Shown here: positions 44,051 to 53,578 of the stretch, piece by piece
Layout of the letters: each line of letters starts with the position of its first letter
Position numbering within the stretch: position 1 is the stretch's first letter
Assembly: GCF_016809835.1 (NCBI RefSeq)
Contig: NZ_JAFBIL020000002.1
Coordinates: 248,001 to 312,000 of the forward strand
Length of the DNA: 64,000 bases
Origin: Massilia soli
Lineage (GTDB): Bacteria; Pseudomonadota; Gammaproteobacteria; Burkholderiales; Burkholderiaceae_D
Direction: 5' to 3'
Made by a program: the position numbers and the translations under genes
Notes under the pieces: generated by a model
The model's input: the letters and a program-made list of their open reading frames with translations, nothing else
Told to the model about the DNA's origin: nothing
Database searches by the model: none

Positions 44051-45265
44051 TCACGCTTTTGCCATGGTCGCAGCGCGCTTGGCGCGGACTGCCTTACCCA
44101 GTTCGATGACCGACATCGCGTAGAAATAGCTTCGGTTGTACTGGGTGATCGCGAAAAAATTATTTGTCGCGAGCCAGTATTCTGTCGGTTCGGCACCATT
44201 TTGCAAGTCGACAAGGCCGAACAGGGTTGACTGCGGCAGGGACGCGCTGCTGAGCACGCCTGCGGCCTCCAGCTCATCCTGGCCGAATTTCGCTTCCAGT
44301 CCCTGGTTGATGAACTTCTCCCAGGCGTTGCTTGGCGATACGTTGGCCGCGTACACCAGCGGTCCGGTGCTTTCGGCTTGCCAGCCGTGGTTGCGCAGGA
44401 AGTTCGCCACCGAACCGATCGCGTCGGTGGTGGAGTTGGTCAGGTCGACCTTGCCGTCTTCATCGAAGTCGACCGCATGCGCGAGGATGCTCCCCGGCAT
44501 GAACTGCGGAATGCCGACCGCGCCGGCAAACGAGCCGGTCAGGCCGAGCGGATCGACATTCGACTGGCGCGCCAGCAGCAATGTATTTTCCAGCTCGCCG
44601 CGGAAGAAGGCCATGCGCGCCGCGCGGTTCGGCGTTTCAGGGTAGGCAAAGGCGAGGGTGGCCAGCGTGTCGAGCACGCGGAAGCGCCCGGTATTGCGGC
44701 CATACACGGTCTCGACGCCGATGATGCCGACGATGATATCTGCCGGTACGCCGAAGCGTGCCTCGGCGCGGGCCAGCGCGGCGGCGTTCTCGTTCCAGAA
44801 CTTGACGCCGCCATTGATGCGCACCGGTTCGATGAACAGCTCGCGTACCGCGGCCCAGTTTTTCGGTTTGCCAGGCGGGGCCGGCTTGACCAGCTGGACC
44901 GCGGAGTCGATGAAGTGAATCTGACCCATCAGGCCATCGACCCACTCGCGCTCGAAGCCGTGCTTGGCCACCATCTCGCCGGCGAACTGCTGCACCGCCG
45001 ACCACTCGCGGAAGTTGACCTTCTCGCCGACGTGGTTCACGTTCGAGGTACGTTTGATCGCTTCGCGCGCGGCCTTGCTGGCGGCGGCTTTGGCGGCGGT
45101 CTTGCGATCGACGGGTTTCCTGGCCTTGGCTTTTTTCGCCGCGGCGGCTTTTTGCTTCGATGTCTGGGACTGCGGCGCGGCATGGACCGCGGGCACGCTG
45201 GCAACCGCCAGGGCTAACAGCAGGGACGACACCCGGCGTGGGACAAACAGCTGCAAAAATTTCAT
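44051..45265 (-). CDS. mltB: Lytic murein transglycosylase B
   Basis: Peptidoglycan lytic transglycosylase of 404 residues, exported by a signal peptide (ending AVHA-A) without a lipobox, so soluble or loosely attached (SltB-like) rather than a lipoprotein. An Ala/Lys-rich segment (about 35-70) precedes the catalytic domain. The catalytic Glu is in IIGVETVYGRNTG, and GAVGIPQFMPGS and VDFDEDGKVDL (EF-hand-like calcium loop) are characteristic of MltB. Its ATG overlaps the tgpA stop (45262-45265), so it is translationally coupled to the MoxR-DUF58-TgpA genes. Confidence 0.93.
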   Translation of the reverse strand: MKFLQLFVPRRVSSLLLALAVASVPAVHAAPQSQTSKQKAAAAKKAKARKPVDRKTAAKAAASKAAREAIKRTSNVNHVGEKVNFREWSAVQQFAGEMVAKHGFEREWVDGLMGQIHFIDSAVQLVKPAPPGKPKNWAAVRELFIEPVRINGGVKFWNENAAALARAEARFGVPADIIVGIIGVETVYGRNTGRFRVLDTLATLAFAYPETPNRAARMAFFRGELENTLLLARQSNVDPLGLTGSFAGAVGIPQFMPGSILAHAVDFDEDGKVDLTNSTTDAIGSVANFLRNHGWQAESTGPLVYAANVSPSNAWEKFINQGLEAKFGQDELEAAGVLSSASLPQSTLFGLVDLQNGAEPTEYWLATNNFFAITQYNRSYFYAMSVIELGKAVRAKRAATMAKA

Positions 45266-47256
45266 CGTAACTCGTTTAACAAATTCTTTAAGGTGGCGGC
45301 CAGCCGCGCATCGGGCGCCGCGGCTGCATACTTGTAGGCGCTGTACAGCGCGAGGAAGCGGCTGCTTGCGGCCTTCTTCGCAGGGTCGATCGGCGACGCC
45401 GACAAGCGCTGCGCATAAGCGCTCGGGCCTTCGTCCGCCGCACGCGCAAAACCCTGCCGGCCAAGCTGGTGGCACATGGCCGAGTATAGCGCATCGATCG
45501 GGTCGCCCTGACGCCGGACGCGCCATGCGCGTCCTATAAACAACAGCGTGAGCAGAAGGACAATGCCGGCCCAGACACGCCATTCGGCCAGCGCCGCGTG
45601 CAGGCCCGCCAGCAGGGTGTTCTGGCGCTGCGGCGTGTAATTCAGCACCCACTGGCTCCAGTTGTTGTTCAAGGCGCCCCAGTGATTGCGCAGCTGCGCG
45701 AGGACGCTGTTCTCGCTGACTCCCTCGATCAGGCTGCCCAGTCCCGCGATGCCGAACGGGTCGCTTGGCGGCACCGCGGCGGCCAATCCGCGCCGCACGC
45801 GTTCCGGCGCCACCGCCGCGGTCGGATCGACCCGCACCCAGCCGCGGCCCGCAAGCCAGACTTCGGCCCACGCGTGCGCGTCCGACTGGCGCACCGTCAT
45901 CACGCCGTCGACCGGATTCAGTTCGCCGCCCTGGTAGCCCGTGACCACCCTTGACGGCACGCCGGCCGCGCGCATCAGGAACACGAACGCGCTGGCATAG
46001 TGCTCGCAAAAGCCGGCCCGCGTCGTGTACAAGAATTCATCGACCGAGTCGCGTCCAAGGCGCGGCGGCTGCAGCGTGTAAACATAGTTTTCGGTCCTGA
46101 ACATCTTCAGCACCGCCGCGACGCGCCGCGCCGGATCGGGAAGGCGCCGCAGGACATCCGCAGCCTGCCTGGCGCGCGGATTGAAGCCCCACGGGATCAT
46201 CAGCGACTGCACCAGGTCGCCCAGTTCGAGCTTCGGCTGCACCTGGTAGCTGAGGTAGGACGTTACGTCGTAGCGCACCCGCTCGTCGATCGGACGCGCG
46301 GCGGTCAGTTCCAGTTCGGGCGATACCGACGCCGGATTGCCCGCAAGCTGAGGCAAGGCGACCGGGACATCGAGCGCGAACAGCCAGCGCTTGCCGCCCG
46401 GTTCAAGCGTCACCTGCTGGCGCACCGGCCGCCCCGATACGCTCAGCGCGATGTTCGACGCCGCGCCTTGGCCCTGTACGCGGGTCCAGGTGCGGCCGTC
46501 GAATTCGCCCAGCACCACGCCGCGCCAGTACAGCTGCGGTGGCGCCGGGGCAGGGCCATCGAAGCTGACGCGGAAGGCGGTCTCTCCCGACATCGCAAGG
46601 CTCGACAGGTTACCCGGCGCCATGCTCTCGGACAGCCCGCTGCGGCCGTTCGCGGCGTCGCCAGGCAATCCCCACAGGGGACCCTGGATACGCGGGAACA
46701 CGAAGAACAGCAGTAGCGCCAGCGGCATGCCCATCGCGAGGATCTTCGCCCCGATCAGCAGGCGCCGCCCGAGCGGAGGCACCGCCCCGGTGAACTGGAA
46801 CGACAGCTGCGCCGTCAGCAGCGCGATCACTGAGACGATCATCGCGGCCGCGGTGGCGATGCTCTGCGAGTAGAAGAAGTTGGTCAGCACCAGGAAGAAG
46901 CACAGGAAGATCACCACGAACAAGTCGCGCCGCGCGTGCATCTCGAGCATCTTGAAGGCCACCAGCAGCACCAGCATCGCCACCCCGGCATCGCGGCCCA
47001 GCAGCGTATGGTAAGTGGCGTACACCGCGCCCATCGCCGCCAGCGACACCGGCAGCAGCAGGAAGCCAGGCGGCATGCGGGTGCCGCGGAAGGTGATCGA
47101 GGCGCGCCACAGCAAGGTCGCGCCGCACGCCACCGATACCCACAGCGGCAGGTGCATCGCGTGCGGCGCCAGCACCAGCAATGCCGCGCCAAGCAGCAGC
47201 AGGGTGTCGGCCTTGTCGCGCGTGAGCCGTTGCGCCATCGCGCCGAGCTTCGTCAT
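45262..47256 (-). CDS. tgpA: TgpA-type transmembrane transglutaminase-like protein
   Basis: Inner-membrane protein of 664 residues. Six N-terminal helices (DUF3488 region), a periplasmic transglutaminase domain with the Cys-His-Asp triad (AGFCEHYASAF, SDAHAWAEVW, VDPTAAV) and a final transmembrane helix followed by a cytoplasmic DUF4129-like tail. The P. aeruginosa homologue TgpA is essential; its substrate is unknown. The start 47256 overlaps the DUF58 stop. Confidence 0.93.
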   Translation of the reverse strand: MTKLGAMAQRLTRDKADTLLLLGAALLVLAPHAMHLPLWVSVACGATLLWRASITFRGTRMPPGFLLLPVSLAAMGAVYATYHTLLGRDAGVAMLVLLVAFKMLEMHARRDLFVVIFLCFFLVLTNFFYSQSIATAAAMIVSVIALLTAQLSFQFTGAVPPLGRRLLIGAKILAMGMPLALLLFFVFPRIQGPLWGLPGDAANGRSGLSESMAPGNLSSLAMSGETAFRVSFDGPAPAPPQLYWRGVVLGEFDGRTWTRVQGQGAASNIALSVSGRPVRQQVTLEPGGKRWLFALDVPVALPQLAGNPASVSPELELTAARPIDERVRYDVTSYLSYQVQPKLELGDLVQSLMIPWGFNPRARQAADVLRRLPDPARRVAAVLKMFRTENYVYTLQPPRLGRDSVDEFLYTTRAGFCEHYASAFVFLMRAAGVPSRVVTGYQGGELNPVDGVMTVRQSDAHAWAEVWLAGRGWVRVDPTAAVAPERVRRGLAAAVPPSDPFGIAGLGSLIEGVSENSVLAQLRNHWGALNNNWSQWVLNYTPQRQNTLLAGLHAALAEWRVWAGIVLLLTLLFIGRAWRVRRQGDPIDALYSAMCHQLGRQGFARAADEGPSAYAQRLSASPIDPAKKAASSRFLALYSAYKYAAAAPDARLAATLKNLLNELR

Positions 47257-48248
47257 TCGCGGTCCCCGATGCCGTGCAAGGCCAGCGCGCGCAGGCAGGC
47301 GGCGCGATGGGCATCGCCGCTGGAGGCTGCAAACTGATGCGCGCCCATGCGGAAGCCGTAGGGCAGGCCGCGCTGTTCGGCGTCCAGCACCCAGCGCGCC
47401 ATGCGCGACAGGCGCAGTTCCAGGTCCATGAAGCGCGGCATGGCGTCGAAGTCGAGCACCAGCTCTTCGCTGGCGCCGCCTTCGAAATGCTTGGTCACGA
47501 GCTGGCCGCCATAGGCCGGATCGACCCTGGCGATCTGGCGCCATGCCAGGTGCCGCATCGGGTCGCCCGGCTGGTAGCTGCGGATGCCGGCAAAGTTATC
47601 CTGGCCCGCGTGGCCGGTGCCATCTTCGCTGTCGCTGCCGCGCATCGGCAGCGGCGGCGCGTCGGTTTCCGGGAAAGGGTAGACCAGCACGCGCGCATCC
47701 GGCTGCCAGTAGCTCCATGCGCTGAACAGCCCGAGCGGAAAGCGCGTCGACAGGCGCACGCGCGGCGAGGGCAGCCAGCCGCGCTGCGTGGTGGGCATGC
47801 TCAGGCGCGCCACGCTGTCGGTGCGCGCCGCTACATCGAGCGCATGGCGCGGGTCGGCGCTGGCGGCGAAGTCGATCCAGATGGCGAAGCGGTCAAGGCG
47901 CGTGCGGTTGACAAGATGCAGTTCGAAATTGGCCTCTTCACCGGCGAACACCGGCTGGGCGCGCCCCGCGCGCAGGCGCAGGTGCGCCAGGTTCTTATAC
48001 GTGAGGTACATGTCGGCCACGGCGCTGGTGGCGGCGATGAAAGTCAGGCCGAAACCAAGCCCCAGGTTGTAGTTGATCGATCCCACCAGCAGCACCAGCA
48101 GCAGCGCGAAGAAGCCCATGCCGGCGCCGGTGGGCAGGATGAACACGCGGCGCTGGCTCAACACCACTTCGCCGCTTTCGGCGCCTTGCAGCCGGAACAG
48201 CCACTTGTCGGCCTTGCCGCGTACCAGTCCTGTCAATGCCGCCAGCAT
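47253..48248 (-). CDS. DUF58 domain-containing membrane protein
   Basis: This 331-residue protein has two transmembrane helices near residues 35-75 and a vWA-related cytosolic DUF58 domain with the signature IRSYQPGDPMRHLAWRQIAR. DUF58 proteins are obligate neighbours of MoxR AAA ATPases and transglutaminase-like proteins; the trio is thought to act as a chaperone-coupled envelope module. It starts 7 bases after the MoxR gene ends, and its stop overlaps tgpA. Confidence 0.92.
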   Translation of the reverse strand: MLAALTGLVRGKADKWLFRLQGAESGEVVLSQRRVFILPTGAGMGFFALLLVLLVGSINYNLGLGFGLTFIAATSAVADMYLTYKNLAHLRLRAGRAQPVFAGEEANFELHLVNRTRLDRFAIWIDFAASADPRHALDVAARTDSVARLSMPTTQRGWLPSPRVRLSTRFPLGLFSAWSYWQPDARVLVYPFPETDAPPLPMRGSDSEDGTGHAGQDNFAGIRSYQPGDPMRHLAWRQIARVDPAYGGQLVTKHFEGGASEELVLDFDAMPRFMDLELRLSRMARWVLDAEQRGLPYGFRMGAHQFAASSGDAHRAACLRALALHGIGDRE

Positions 48249-48255
48249 CAGGCCC

Positions 48256-49176
48256 TCAGACCGCTACCGATTTCTGCAACTGCAGCACCAGGTCGCGGCT
48301 GGCGAGCGCGGTGCCATGGGCCGACTTGAGCGGGCGCAGGCGGTGCGCGCACACCGGCACCAGCACGGCCTGCACGTCTTCGGGAATTACGTGGTCGCGC
48401 CCCTCCAGCGCGGCCCAGGCGCGCGCCGCCTGCAGCAGCGCGATCGCGGCGCGCGGCGACAGGCCTTCGGCAAACAGGCCGTCGCGGCGCGACGCCTGCG
48501 CCAGCGCCTGCACATAATCGATCAGCGACGCGGAGGTATGGATCTGGCGCAGTCCCTGCTGGGCGGCGGCCAGCTCGGACGGCTGCATCGCCGGCGCCAG
48601 GGTCTTGAGCATGCTGCGCCGGTCTTCGCCCATCAGCAGCGCGCGCTCGGCGGCGGCGTCCGGATAACCCAGCGACAGGCACATCAAAAACCGGTCGAGC
48701 TGCGATTCGGGCAGCGGGAAGGTGCCTACCTGGTGGGTCGGGTTCTGGGTCGCGATCACGAAGAACGGCTCGGGCAGCGCGCGCGTGACGCCGTCGGCCG
48801 TGACCTGGCGTTCTTCCATCGCCTCGAGCAGGCCCGATTGGGTCTTCGGCGTGGCGCGGTTGATTTCGTCGGCCAGCAGCACCTGCGTGAAAATCGGGCC
48901 GGCGTGGAACACGAAGCCGTTCTTTTCCCGTTCGTAGACCGAGATACCGGCGACGTCGGCCGGCAGCAGGTCGCTGGTGAACTGGACCCGGTTGAAGCGC
49001 AGGCCGAGCGAAATGGCCAGCGCATGCGCGAGCGTGGTCTTGCCCACGCCGGGGACGTCTTCGACCAGCAAGTGGCCGCCGGCCAACAGGCAAGTCAGCG
49101 CCTGCCGCACCTGCTGGTCCTTACCGACGATCACCGTGCCAACCTGGCGCGCGACTGCGTGCAATTTTTCAAACAT
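48256..49176 (-). CDS. MoxR-family AAA+ ATPase
   Basis: Cytosolic ATPase of 306 residues. Walker A is GVGKTTLAHALA, Walker B is VLLADEINRATPKTQ, and sensor 1 is FVIATQNPTHQVGTFPLPE, with the C-terminal lid. MoxR ATPases remodel or activate vWA-domain partners, here the adjacent DUF58 protein. It is the first gene of the moxR-DUF58-tgpA-mltB unit. Confidence 0.95.
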   Translation of the reverse strand: MFEKLHAVARQVGTVIVGKDQQVRQALTCLLAGGHLLVEDVPGVGKTTLAHALAISLGLRFNRVQFTSDLLPADVAGISVYEREKNGFVFHAGPIFTQVLLADEINRATPKTQSGLLEAMEERQVTADGVTRALPEPFFVIATQNPTHQVGTFPLPESQLDRFLMCLSLGYPDAAAERALLMGEDRRSMLKTLAPAMQPSELAAAQQGLRQIHTSASLIDYVQALAQASRRDGLFAEGLSPRAAIALLQAARAWAALEGRDHVIPEDVQAVLVPVCAHRLRPLKSAHGTALASRDLVLQLQKSVAV

Positions 49177-49323
49177 GTGCTTCCCCGTGTACCGTAAAGA
49201 CAGCCGCTGGCGTGTTAGATTAGCGCTATCGAACCATTATTCATCCGTCATCCGTGCCGTCGATTCTATGCGAGAACAGCAGGGCCGTGCGGGATTGATG
49301 ACAGCGCCAAAGAAACCGAGAAC

Positions 49324-50256
49324 ATGAGCACAGCAATCTACAGCCATATCGACTGCCGCATGCACGAGATGGGCGAATGGCATCCCGAATGCCCGGCGCG
49401 CCTCGAGGCGATCGACGACCAGCTGATCCTGGCGCGCATCGACGACCTGATCGAGCACCGCGAAGCGCCGCTGGCCGAGCTGCCGATCATCGCCCGCAAC
49501 CACTCGCTTGAGGCGATCGCGCGGGTGCGCGAAAACACGCCCGAGCATCCCGGCGACTACTATCCGCTCGATGGCGACACCCTGATCAATTCGTGGAGCT
49601 ACAAGGCGGCGCTGCGCGCCGCCGGCGCCGCCGTCGCGGCGACCGATGCCGTCATCGCCGGCACCATCGACAACGCGTTCTGCTCGGTGCGCCCGCCGGG
49701 CCACCATGCGCGTCCCGGCGAGGCCATGGGCTTCTGCCTGTTCAACAACGTCGCCATCGCCGCGCGCCACGCGATGGAGTCGCATGGCCTCAAGCGGGTG
49801 GCGATCATTGACTTCGACGTCCATCACGGCAACGGCACCGCCGAGTCGTTCCACGACGATCCGCGCGTGCTGATGGCGAGCTTCTACCAGCACCCGTTCT
49901 ACCCATACAGCGCGCCCGAACCGATCAGCGCCACCCACGTCAACATCCCGGTGCCGGCCTACAGCAAAGGCGACGTGGTGCGCCAGCTGGTGCTCGAGCA
50001 CTGGCTGCCGGCGCTGCACGCGCACCGGCCCGAAATGATCTTCATCTCGGCAGGGTTCGACGCCCATGCCGAAGACGACCTGGGCCAGATGGGCCTGGTC
50101 GAGGCCGACTACGCCTGGATCACCCAGCAGCTGATGGCGGTCGCGCGCGAGCATGCGCAGGGCCGCATCGTCAGCTGCCTCGAAGGCGGCTACAACCTGT
50201 CGGCGCTGGCCCGCAGCGTCGTGGCCCACATCAAGGTGCTTGCCGAACTCGACTGA
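49324..50256 (+). CDS. Histone deacetylase superfamily protein (AcuC/HDAC-like)
   Basis: Zinc amidohydrolase of 310 residues that removes acetyl groups from lysines or polyamine-like small molecules. Zinc ligands Asp and His are in DFDVHHGNGT and the third Asp in ISAGFDAHAEDD. Catalytic His pair is in RPPGHHARPGEAMGF, and the tail has CLEGGYNL. This is a class II HDAC-like fold. The true substrate is unknown. It is followed by a hairpin at 50280. Confidence 0.94.
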   Translation: MSTAIYSHIDCRMHEMGEWHPECPARLEAIDDQLILARIDDLIEHREAPLAELPIIARNHSLEAIARVRENTPEHPGDYYPLDGDTLINSWSYKAALRAAGAAVAATDAVIAGTIDNAFCSVRPPGHHARPGEAMGFCLFNNVAIAARHAMESHGLKRVAIIDFDVHHGNGTAESFHDDPRVLMASFYQHPFYPYSAPEPISATHVNIPVPAYSKGDVVRQLVLEHWLPALHAHRPEMIFISAGFDAHAEDDLGQMGLVEADYAWITQQLMAVAREHAQGRIVSCLEGGYNLSALARSVVAHIKVLAELD

Positions 50257-50279
50257 GTTTGGTTTTCTGTCTCCATAAA

Positions 50280-50308
50280 CGCACAGTTGAGGCAATCTCA
50301 ACCGTGCG
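50280..50308 (+). terminator. Hairpin after the HDAC-family gene
   Basis: CGCAC-A-GTTGAG (50280-50291) pairs with CTCAAC-C-GTGCG (50297-50308), one mismatch and a 5-base loop. There is no T-run, so terminator function is moderate. Confidence 0.5.
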
Positions 50309-50310
50309 GA

Positions 50311-50339
50311 TTGACATGCATATATCCCATCGGTAAATT
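50311..50339 (+). promoter_or_regulatory. Predicted sigma-70 promoter of the secreted hydrolase-like gene
   Basis: A perfect -35 TTGACA (50311-50316), a 17-base spacer and TAAATT (50334-50339). The start codon lies about 95 bases downstream, leaving a roughly 90-base leader. Confidence 0.6.
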
Positions 50340-50437
50340 TATTGCTGACCGGCAGCACGGTCGTTCTATTTTTACGCCAACCGCCCAGCCGTCTCACCCG
50401 ATTGTTTCGTCCGTTGTTCCCATACAAGGAGAAATAC

Positions 50438-51325
50438 ATGAGTCGATTCACGCGCATCTTCGTCACGCTTTTCGTCCTTTCGCTGACCGCCGCATCCGGC
50501 CTGGCCAGCGCCGCCAACTACACGCTCTGGATCAACGGCCGCACCGGCGGCGGAGTGGTCGGCAACTACAACAGCTTCACCTACTGGGGACCGGGGACCA
50601 CGGCCGCGGGCGTCAACAAGAAATCGGTCAACTGGGACGGCTACAACAGCATCTCCTCGCAGAACGGCAAGATCCGCGATGCGCTCGACTGCTTCTGTAC
50701 CGGCACCAACTGGTGCTATGTCGCGACCCACAGCGCGGGCGACCTGATGATGGGCTATACCATGGCGAACTACGGCAGCTCCTCGCGCATGAAGAAGAAC
50801 GCCACGCCGAATTCGGCCGGCGTGTGCGGTAACGCGGACGGCAGCGCGCAGACCGGCTGGAACATCAAGTGGGTGCGCGCAGCGTCCGGTGCGGGCGGCG
50901 GCTCCGAGCTGTCCGATGCCGGCTCGTGGACCACCTCCGAGCCGCTGGTCAAGGACCTCAAGACCACCACCGCGCGCGCCATGTACAACCACAACGCGAC
51001 CGCCAACGTCTGGTTCTACATGTACGCCGGCGCCAAAGGCACCGCCTACTCGGGCATCCTGCCGGGGCAGGACGACGAGGCGGTGGCCTATCACAGCACC
51101 GGCGGCGTGTCTGGCTCCTCGGGCGGCTCGTGGTGCAACCCGAGCGACTGGCTGTGCAACGACCTCACGCTCGGCACTGCGGCCAATGAAGGAGGGCGGA
51201 CCAAGTGGAGCTACCATTCGGTTAGCTTCAGGGACGATAACGAAGCGTACAACCATTACGCCAATGGTAATTGGGGCGGCATCGTCGGGGTAGTGCGCAA
51301 CGCGGTAGTCAATAGTGCCTACTAA
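50438..51325 (+). CDS. Secreted protein with serine-hydrolase-like elbow, uncharacterised
   Basis: Exported protein of 295 residues with a signal peptide (ending GLASA-A). The mature part is rich in Gly, Ser, Asn, Trp and Cys. The segment WCYVATHSAGDLMMGY contains T-H-S-A-G (Ser99), which looks like an alpha/beta-hydrolase nucleophile elbow. Asp and His candidates are in GQDDEAV and WSYHSVSF. Cys pairs (C85, C87, C93; WCNPSDWLC) suggest disulfides in an extracellular enzyme. AAGGAG lies 8 bases before ATG 50438, and a consensus promoter lies upstream. It overlaps the next gene. I cannot assign a named family; lipase/esterase is the best guess. Confidence 0.8.
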   Translation: MSRFTRIFVTLFVLSLTAASGLASAANYTLWINGRTGGGVVGNYNSFTYWGPGTTAAGVNKKSVNWDGYNSISSQNGKIRDALDCFCTGTNWCYVATHSAGDLMMGYTMANYGSSSRMKKNATPNSAGVCGNADGSAQTGWNIKWVRAASGAGGGSELSDAGSWTTSEPLVKDLKTTTARAMYNHNATANVWFYMYAGAKGTAYSGILPGQDDEAVAYHSTGGVSGSSGGSWCNPSDWLCNDLTLGTAANEGGRTKWSYHSVSFRDDNEAYNHYANGNWGGIVGVVRNAVVNSAY

Positions 51326-52559
51326 ACGAAGCAAAGCAGGCCTGGTCGGCGTCGTCGTCGCCGTGGCGGTGGCGCTGGCGGTCGTGTTCTGGTCCGGAGA
51401 GGGCCAGGAGGCGGCGCCGCCGCTGCCGGCGCCGGTCAGCACGGCAGCCGCCGTCCAGACCTCGACCCAGCCCGGCGGCCCGCTGGGCTTGCTGCCCGCG
51501 GGACCCGAGCGGGCCGAGCAAGCACGCTTGCTGGCCGAGCAGTTCCAGCTCGCCGACCACACTTACTGCAGTTACCTGGCGAGCACCAGGTATCCGGTGT
51601 CGTCGCGTCCGATCGCCGAGCATCCCGACCAGGTCTATCCGAACCAGCTGGTCACCGAAACCACACCGATGCGCGGCGAGGGCGGTCGTGGCGGCGACCC
51701 CAACGTGCTGCTCCAGACATCGCAGTCGCGCGTGTTCATGGTGGCCGGCGAAGCGGTGGCGTTCTCGCTGCGGGCCGTCAACGCCCAGGGCGGCACCTTG
51801 CCGCTGGTGGTCACGCGCGCGGTGTCGGGCGGGCTGACCTTTGGTGGGGCGCGCCCGGCGGCGCAGGTGTCGCTGGCGTTCTCGGACGACGGCTCCGGCG
51901 CCGACCCGGTCAGCGGCGACAGCCACTACGCGGCGGTCCTGGCGCCTGCGCAAACCTCGCTCGCGCAGTTCAACGGCACCATCCGCACCGAAGTGCGCTA
52001 CACCGTCAATGGCCGCGCGGGTGTGGCGCTATTCGACGTCATCTACAGTCCGGAAGTCCCCGCGCTGTGGGCGGGCGCGGCGCGCGAGGTGATCGACGAC
52101 GGCTCGCTGTCGTATGTGCTCAAGGCCGACGTGCGCCAGGCCGGGCGCTACATCGTCACCGGCCGTGTCGACGATGCCAAGGGCAAGCCGTTCGCGCTGG
52201 CGACCTTCAACGACGTGCTGCGCGCCGGTCCGAACGAGATCAAATTGACGGTATTTGGCAAGCTCCTGCACGACAAGGCCCCGGCCATGCCGCTGACCTT
52301 GCGCGACGTCGACGGCTACCTGCTAAAGGAGAACGTCGACCCCGACCGCGCGCTGATGCCGCGCCTCGAGGGCAAGGTCGTCACCGGCAAGGCGCACCCC
52401 TTGCGCAGTTTTTCGGACGCTGAATACGCGGGCGAGGAACGCACGCGCCACCTGGAAGAATTCTCCAAAGACCTCACCCGGGCCAGGGCCGCGCTGGCCG
52501 CGCTCGATCCCGCCCAGCCGCCTCCGGCGAGCCAGTGCGCCGCCAGTGCCGTAAAATAG
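51315..52559 (+). CDS. Membrane-anchored beta-domain protein coupled to the secreted hydrolase
   Basis: This 414-residue protein has an uncleaved N-terminal helix (about 9-26), an Ala/Pro/Thr-rich spacer (about 30-55) and a large periplasmic region with Ig/fibronectin-like beta motifs (for example GDSHYAAVLAP, TIRTEVRYTVNGRAGVALFDV, GRYIVTGRVDDAKGKPFALAT). The GTG start at 51315 overlaps the preceding stop, so it is coupled to the secreted protein. Anchor-spacer-domain layout resembles lipase foldases, but the foldase motif is not found. It may be a choice-of-anchor-type surface protein. Function unknown. Confidence 0.82.
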   Translation: MPTKRSKAGLVGVVVAVAVALAVVFWSGEGQEAAPPLPAPVSTAAAVQTSTQPGGPLGLLPAGPERAEQARLLAEQFQLADHTYCSYLASTRYPVSSRPIAEHPDQVYPNQLVTETTPMRGEGGRGGDPNVLLQTSQSRVFMVAGEAVAFSLRAVNAQGGTLPLVVTRAVSGGLTFGGARPAAQVSLAFSDDGSGADPVSGDSHYAAVLAPAQTSLAQFNGTIRTEVRYTVNGRAGVALFDVIYSPEVPALWAGAAREVIDDGSLSYVLKADVRQAGRYIVTGRVDDAKGKPFALATFNDVLRAGPNEIKLTVFGKLLHDKAPAMPLTLRDVDGYLLKENVDPDRALMPRLEGKVVTGKAHPLRSFSDAEYAGEERTRHLEEFSKDLTRARAALAALDPAQPPPASQCAASAVK

Positions 52560-52589
52560 CGGTTCTACAGAGGATTTTGAAAGCGCAGC

Positions 52590-53540
52590 ATGTCGATACA
52601 ATGGTACCCGGGCCACATGAACGCCGCCCGCAAGAAGGCGGCGGAACAGATGGAGAACACCGACCTGGTGATCGAGGTGCTCGACGCGCGCCTGCCTGAA
52701 GCGAGCTGCAACCCGATGGTCGAAGAGCTGCGCCTGTTCCGCCAGCGCCCGTGCCTGAAGATCCTCAACAAGGTCGACCTGGCTGACCCGGAAGCGACCA
52801 AGGCCTGGAGCGCCTATTACGACGCCCAGGAAGGCGTGACCGCTTACCCGATGACCACCAAGAAGCCGGCCGACGTGGCACGCATCCCGGACCTGTGCCA
52901 GTCGCTGGCGCCGCACCGGGGCGTGCCGACCAAGCCGCTGCGCATCATGATCATGGGGATCCCGAACGTCGGCAAATCGACCCTGATGAACGCGCTGCTG
53001 AAGAAGAAAGTGGCGAAGGTGGGCGACGAGCCGGCCGTCACCAAGATGCAGCAGAAGCTTTACCTCGGCAAGAACACCATTTTGGTCGATACGCCCGGCA
53101 TGCTGTGGCCTAAAATCGCCATGGCCAGCGACGGCATGATGCTGGCCGCCAGCCACGCGATCGGCTCGAACGCGCTGATCGAAGAAGAAGTCGCGGTGTT
53201 TTTGGCTGAAGTGCTGCTGGAGCGGTATCCGCACCTGCTGACCGCGCGCTATGGCTTCAAGCTGGAAGGCATGGACGCGATTGCCGTGGTCGAAGGCGTG
53301 GCGGCGCGGCGCGGCTTCCGCCAGAAGGGCGGCGACCTCGATTTCGAAAAGGCCGCGCACACCTTCCTGCAGGACTACCGCAGCGGCGCGCTAGGCCGCA
53401 TCAGCCTGGAAACGCCGGAGAGCCGCGCCGCGCGCCTGGTGCAGCATGAAGCCGAGATGGCCGCCAAGGCCGCCAAGGCTGCCGCCGTGGCGGCTGAAAA
53501 AGCCGAACGCAACGCGCGCGGCAAGCGCGGCACGACCTAA
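52590..53540 (+). CDS. ylqF: Ribosome biogenesis GTPase YlqF/RbgA
   Basis: Circularly permuted GTPase of 316 residues that acts in late 50S assembly. Motif order is G4 (LNKVDLAD) then G1 (GIPNVGKSTLMN) and G3 (DTPGMLWPK), the diagnostic permutation. It begins MSIQWYPGHMNAARKK, the family N-terminus. An Ala/Lys-rich coiled tail (about 285-316) is common in betaproteobacteria. It follows the uncharacterised pair by 30 bases. Confidence 0.95.
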   Translation: MSIQWYPGHMNAARKKAAEQMENTDLVIEVLDARLPEASCNPMVEELRLFRQRPCLKILNKVDLADPEATKAWSAYYDAQEGVTAYPMTTKKPADVARIPDLCQSLAPHRGVPTKPLRIMIMGIPNVGKSTLMNALLKKKVAKVGDEPAVTKMQQKLYLGKNTILVDTPGMLWPKIAMASDGMMLAASHAIGSNALIEEEVAVFLAEVLLERYPHLLTARYGFKLEGMDAIAVVEGVAARRGFRQKGGDLDFEKAAHTFLQDYRSGALGRISLETPESRAARLVQHEAEMAAKAAKAAAVAAEKAERNARGKRGTT

Positions 53541-53578
53541 GGTCCTGCCACCCTCAACCGCCATTCCCTCCGGCCGCT

